Assembly: GCA_024697545.1 (NCBI GenBank)
Contig: JAILFN010000069.1
Coordinates: 1-54,624, forward strand
Reading direction: 5' to 3'
DNA from: Ruminococcus sp.
Lineage (GTDB): Bacteria; Bacillota; Clostridia; Oscillospirales; Ruminococcaceae
Length of the DNA: 54,624 nucleotides
Every line of letters starts with the position of its first letter. Positions within the stretch are counted from its first letter, which is position 1. The translations under genes and the position numbers were made by a program. Positions 51,401-54,624 of this stretch are shown one piece after another. The notes under the pieces were generated by a model that had not been told where the DNA came from, ran no database searches, and saw only the letters and a list, made by a program, of their open reading frames with translations.

Positions 51401-52756
51401 ATGAACATTCTGGTAGTAGGCGGCGGCGGCAGAGAGCACGCCATTATAATGAAGCTGGCGGAGTCACCCCGCGTTGAAAAGCTGTACTGTACCCCCGGCA
51501 ACGGCGGTATATCAAAGTACGCCGAATGCTTTGACGTTGCGGCAACGGACATAGACGGCGTTGTGGCACTGGCTGAAAAGCTGAAGCCCGATATGGTGGC
51601 AGTAGCACCCGATGATCCGCTGGTACTCGGTATGGTCGATGCACTTCAGGCTAAGGGCTTCAAGACCTTCGGACCCAAGGCGAATGCAGCCATAATCGAA
51701 GGTTCTAAGGTGTTTTCAAAGGAGCTTATGAAGAAGTACGATATCCCGACAGCTGCTTACGAGGTGTTCACCGACAGCGAATCAGCTATTTCGTATCTTA
51801 AAGAGCAGAACAGCTACCCCGCAGTTATCAAGGCTGACGGACTTGCTCTCGGCAAGGGCGTTATACTCGCGCAGAATGAGGAAGAGGCTGTTCAGGCTGT
51901 GCATGAGATGATCGACGAGCTGAAATTCGGCAAGTCGAGCGCACGCATAGTTATCGAGGAATATCTTACAGGACCCGAGGTATCGGTGCTGAGCTTTACC
52001 GACGGCGAGACTGTTGTTCCCATGATATCATCAATGGATCACAAACGCGCACTTGACGGCGATGAGGGTCTGAACACAGGCGGAATGGGAACCGTTTCGC
52101 CCAACCCCTATTACACCGACGCTATCGCAAAGGAGTGCATGGAGACTATTTTCAAGCCCACCATCGAAGCGATGAAGGCTGAGGGCAGGACCTTTGAGGG
52201 CTGTCTTTACTTCGGTCTTATGATAACCCCGAAGGGCCCCAAGGTGATAGAATACAACTGCCGCTTCGGCGACCCCGAGACTCAGGTGGTGCTCCCCATG
52301 CTGGACACCGATCTTGCCGATATCTTTGAGGCGATCTACGACCACAGGCTCGCCGACCTCAAGATCAGCTGGAAGACGGGCAGCTGCGCCTGCGTGGTAA
52401 TGGCATCGGGCGGATATCCGCTGAGCTATCCCAAGGGCATCGAGATCAAGGGTCTTGACGAAAAGGGTCAGGTCGAAGGTGCTTTCGTTTACCATGCGGG
52501 CACAAAGCTTTCGGAAGACGGCAGGTTCCTCACTAACGGCGGAAGAGTTCTGGGCGTTACCTGCACGGCTCTCACCCTCGAGGAAGCGCTCCGCCGTTCC
52601 TACGAAGCTGTTGACAAGATCACCTGGGAGAACGTGCATTTCCGTCACGACATCGGCAACCGCGCACTTCAGGCACACGCCGACCCCCTCGATCTGTACT
52701 ACAAGGACGACATGGAGGACTATATCGAGTCCAACGGTGTTTATCTGAGACAGTGA
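51401..52756 (+). CDS. purD: Phosphoribosylamine-glycine ligase
   Basis: This 451-residue ATP-grasp enzyme makes GAR from phosphoribosylamine and glycine. It begins Val-Val-Gly-Gly-Gly-Gly-Arg-Glu-His-Ala, and has Pro-Ala-Val-Ile-Lys-Ala-Asp-Gly-Leu-Ala-Leu-Gly-Lys-Gly-Val, Ser-x-Asp-His-Lys-Arg, Asn-Thr-Gly-Gly-Met-Gly and Glu-Tyr-Asn-Cys-Arg-Phe-Gly-Asp-Pro-Glu-Thr-Gln. ATG 51401 follows AAAGGAG. Last purine gene in the cluster. Confidence 0.98.
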   Translation: MNILVVGGGGREHAIIMKLAESPRVEKLYCTPGNGGISKYAECFDVAATDIDGVVALAEKLKPDMVAVAPDDPLVLGMVDALQAKGFKTFGPKANAAIIEGSKVFSKELMKKYDIPTAAYEVFTDSESAISYLKEQNSYPAVIKADGLALGKGVILAQNEEEAVQAVHEMIDELKFGKSSARIVIEEYLTGPEVSVLSFTDGETVVPMISSMDHKRALDGDEGLNTGGMGTVSPNPYYTDAIAKECMETIFKPTIEAMKAEGRTFEGCLYFGLMITPKGPKVIEYNCRFGDPETQVVLPMLDTDLADIFEAIYDHRLADLKISWKTGSCACVVMASGGYPLSYPKGIEIKGLDEKGQVEGAFVYHAGTKLSEDGRFLTNGGRVLGVTCTALTLEEALRRSYEAVDKITWENVHFRHDIGNRALQAHADPLDLYYKDDMEDYIESNGVYLRQ

Positions 52757-52758
52757 TG

Positions 52759-52776
52759 TGTACAAAAAAATGTACT
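52759..52776. promoter_or_regulatory. Second GTACA-N6-TGTAC dyad, after purD
   Basis: GTACA (52760-52764), six A, and TGTAC (52771-52775) lie just after the purD stop codon. Core and spacing equal those of the dyad before purM, though the outer arms are shorter. Confidence 0.55.
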
Positions 52777-52840
52777 TAAAAAGCGGCGCGGGGAGAGCAT
52801 AAGCTCGGCACTTTGCAAAAGACCGCAAATAACTATTAAG

Positions 52841-52876
52841 AAAGACAGATGCTTCACAAGAGGTATCTGTCTTTTT
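52841..52876. terminator. Terminator of the pur operon
   Basis: A 10-bp stem AAAGACAGAT/ATCTGTCTTT (52841-52850 with 52865-52874) is followed by T. It lies 85 bases after purD. Confidence 0.82.
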
Positions 52877-52933
52877 GGGTCTATATAGAACCGATCGCAG
52901 TCTTTGCGGTACAGCTTGCGTTGTTCGGCATAG

Positions 52934-52964
52934 AAAAACGTCTGCCGATTTAGGGCAGACGTTT
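52934..52964 (-). terminator. Terminator of the frameshifted secreted protein gene
   Basis: On the minus strand an 11-bp stem (52954-52964 with 52936-52946) is followed by a T run, just after the stop at 52973. Confidence 0.85.
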
Positions 52965-52972
52965 GTGAGTGT

Positions 52973-53759
52973 TTAGCTCTTGGTTTTTACTGTGACGGTC
53001 TTTGAAACGTGTCCGTATATCACGTTCGAGAAAGCGCCATTCTTGGTCTTGACGGGGAACTTCTTTGAACCTACATAACCGTAAGTCTTTATACGGAATT
53101 TGTACTTTGTCCCTGACTTCAAGCCTGAAACTCTGGCGTTTGTGACTTTCAAGTCTTTGATCGTCTTGGCAGTTTCCCACTTCTTTGTCTTGGTGTTGTA
53201 CTTCTGTATCTTATATCCGGCACACCATTTCTGCTTAACCCAGTACAGCCGAACGGCATTTTTGCTGCGGGAGGTCTTGACAATTCTCGTCGGATTCGGA
53301 AGTGTGCGGAAAGTTATAGACTTCGAGACAAGCTTTTTCGTCACGATATTACCCTGCTCGTCCTTTACCTTGTATTCGGGGCAGACCAACCTACAGGTCA
53401 CCTTGCTGTAAGGGTTTATGTCGGCATAGTGATATGTCATGTACGGATAATTTTCATACCACAAGGGATTTAGACGAAAGTCGTCGGAGTCACGGTACCA
53501 GCCTCGCTTTTCATCCTTCCTTTCAAGATGGAAAAGAGACTTTCTGTTGTCCTTGACGGAATACTTGAGATAAAAGGACAGATCACAGGAATGCTCTCCA
53601 GTGTGATCATAATAAAAGCCCTGATAGCCTGCCCCATTGTATAGTATCGGTCAGTTTTTCATCGACAGGATAAGGGTCAGTCTCTGCAAATGCGGACACC
53701 GCACCGCCGGTAAGCAGCATGACAGCTGCAAGACCTGCTGTTATGATTCGTTTTTTCAT
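52973..53759 (-). pseudogene. Secreted FnIII-like protein gene broken by a frameshift
   Basis: On the minus strand an ATG at 53759, with AGAAAGGATT upstream, starts a signal peptide ending Ser-Ala-Phe-Ala near residue 25. That frame stops at 53607-53609. The +1 frame then stays open from after a stop at 53651-53653 to the TAA/TAG at 52973, with Gly-Tyr-Gln-Gly-Phe-Tyr-Tyr and, further on, an FnIII-like domain. The break therefore lies between 53607 and 53651. Removing one base from the four-C run (plus strand, 53632-53635) would join the frames. It may be a true mutation, phase variation or a sequencing error. Related to the other FnIII proteins here. Confidence 0.8.
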
Positions 53760-53811
53760 ATAAACCAATCCTTTCTAAAGTTATTAATACATTACAACAT
53801 ATCTTACTATC

Positions 53812-53817
53812 ATTATA
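53812..53817 (-). promoter_or_regulatory. Extended -10 promoter of the frameshifted gene
   Basis: On the minus strand TATAAT (53812-53817) is preceded by TG one base upstream (extended -10). The -35 is poor. It lies about 55 bases before the start codon. Confidence 0.5.
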
Positions 53818-53963
53818 CCACCCGAATTGTTAAAAATCGATAGATAAACTATTGCAGAAAAATATCCGTGAAGAATGAACAAAACAGCTGTTAAATTCTT
53901 AACAAACTATACAAAGCGACCAACGGTCATTTTGCAGCCCCGGCTGATATGTGCGTTTATTGT

Positions 53964-54003
53964 GAAAAAAATACGGCAGTATTCTCGTGGAATATCGCCG
54001 TAT
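53964..54003 (-). terminator. Terminator of the PdaA-like gene
   Basis: On the minus strand a 14-position stem (53990-54003 with 53971-53984, one mismatch, one G-U) is followed by seven T. It lies 50 bases after the stop. Confidence 0.88.
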
Positions 54004-54052
54004 CATCTTGTATAAAATTGTTTTTGCTCTGAGATCAAAGGTACCAATGGTG

Positions 54053-54624
54053 TCAGTTGAACTCAAACCCCTTGCCGCGGATACCGTCGATGACATCGCC
54101 CAGCACCTCGGCGTTGGTCTCAGACACCGAATGCAGCAGATATATCGCGCCGTCATGGGCAGCACCGATCAGCTTCTCCTTAGCTTCATCGGGGGCGGGC
54201 TGATGCTCGGTGTCCCAGTCGGCGTAGGCGTAGCTCCAGAGCATCGTTTCGCTCCCGCATTCTTCCGTCACGGCAAGCGTCTGCTCGGAAAACTCGCCCA
54301 TCGGCGGACGGAAAAGCGTCGGCAGATAGCCGAAATTCTCCTTGATATACCGCTGCAAGCCGCGCACCTCCTGTTTGCATTCCTCGGCGGAAAGCTCGGG
54401 CATAGAGCGGTGCGTCACCGAATGGTTGCCGACAGTGTGCCCCTCGTCGATCATTCTCTGCACCAGCTCGGGATTCTTTTCGGCATAGTCCTGCAAAACA
54501 AAGAATACTGCGTGAACGTTCTTCTCCTTTAAAGTGTCTAGAATTTTGGACGTGTATCCGTTTTCGTAGCCCTGGTCAAAGGTCAGCGTTATCTTCTTGT
54601 CGCCCTCGCTGATGGCTTTTGCGT
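54053..54624 (-). CDS. Polysaccharide deacetylase, PdaA-like (partial)
   Basis: The minus-strand frame is open from the window edge to a stop at 54053, giving about 190 C-terminal residues of a NodB-type CE4 domain. Motif 1 reads Leu-Thr-Phe-Asp-Gln-Gly-Tyr-Glu-Asn-Gly-Tyr-Thr, with Gln where most CE4 enzymes have Asp. The Tyr-Glu-Asn-Gly-Tyr-Thr part is typical of B. subtilis PdaA. Metal-binding His lie in Gly-Asn-His-Ser-Val-Thr-His. Arg-Pro-Pro-Met-Gly-Glu-Phe-Ser and Tyr-Leu-Leu-His-Ser-Val-Ser-x-x-Asn-Ala-Glu also match. PdaA removes acetyl from muramic acid to make spore-cortex delta-lactam. The N-terminal signal is outside the window. Confidence 0.88.
   Translation of the reverse strand, partial: AKAISEGDKKITLTFDQGYENGYTSKILDTLKEKNVHAVFFVLQDYAEKNPELVQRMIDEGHTVGNHSVTHRSMPELSAEECKQEVRGLQRYIKENFGYLPTLFRPPMGEFSEQTLAVTEECGSETMLWSYAYADWDTEHQPAPDEAKEKLIGAAHDGAIYLLHSVSETNAEVLGDVIDGIRGKGFEFN

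Overview
The window looks like a chromosomal segment of a Ruminococcus-type member of the Oscillospiraceae (Firmicutes). The signs are about 50% GC, strong AGGAGG-type ribosome sites with some GTG/TTG starts, sigma-A promoters of the TTGACA-17-TATAAT form, the GlgBCDA glycogen operon with a Firmicutes-type GlgD subunit, secreted proteins with fibronectin-III-like Trp-Lys-Lys/Gly-Tyr-Lys-Val repeats, and two sporulation-type genes (SpoIIE and PdaA families). No rRNA, tRNA, CRISPR array, phage or insertion sequence was found. Most of it is ordinary core genome with several accessory patches.

Layout. 1-5.5 kb: the end of a secreted protein, a KtrAB-type K+ uptake pair on the minus strand, an 815-bp gene-free stretch with two diverged direct repeats, a zinc-ribbon membrane protein and an SAH/MTA deaminase. 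5.6-11.6 kb: RNase Y behind a structured leader, an alpha/beta hydrolase, an O-antigen-ligase-like membrane protein and a PLP aminotransferase. 11.7-17.8 kb: an accessory island of four tandem membrane-anchored alpha/beta hydrolases, preceded by a promoter carrying three dyad operators and followed by a PadR regulator and a HAAS/DUF4097 membrane protein. 17.9-20.5 kb: rubredoxin, small proteins and an XRE/ImmA pair. 20.6-31 kb: CTP synthase, an orphan pilin, pyridoxal kinase, a mini site-2 protease, ThyX, a DJ-1 protein, 5-formyl-THF cyclo-ligase, MltG, a U32 tRNA-hydroxylation-type protein and a Xer-type recombinase. 31-39 kb, minus strand: HtrA protease and the glycogen operon glgB-glgC-glgD-glgA. 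39-44 kb: SpoIIE, a secreted Ig/FnIII protein and KsgA. 44.3-52.8 kb: a purine operon. 52.9 kb to the end: a frameshifted secreted protein and the C-terminal part of a PdaA-like deacetylase.

How the genes work together. The purine operon encodes PurE, PurM, PurN and PurD. Its last two steps are done by separate proteins: a stand-alone AICAR formyltransferase and an archaeal-PurO-type IMP cyclohydrolase replace the usual fused PurH. Three non-purine genes sit inside it: a DUF3592 membrane protein, a secreted FnIII protein and a lipoprotein whose middle is a roughly 400-bp AT-rich patch unlike its flanks. A GTACA-N6-TGTAC dyad occurs before purM and again just after purD. The glycogen genes make ADP-glucose (GlgC/GlgD), polymerise it (GlgA) and branch it (GlgB). 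GlgB carries an unusual Lys/Ala-rich tail.

The parts that most deserve a second look are the PadR/hydrolase island with its operators, the split purine-finishing enzymes and repeated dyad, two unassigned structured 5' leaders (rny and purE), the twin repeats near 2.7-3.2 kb, and the mosaic lipoprotein. Functions are inferred from recognisable motifs only; no database search was run.
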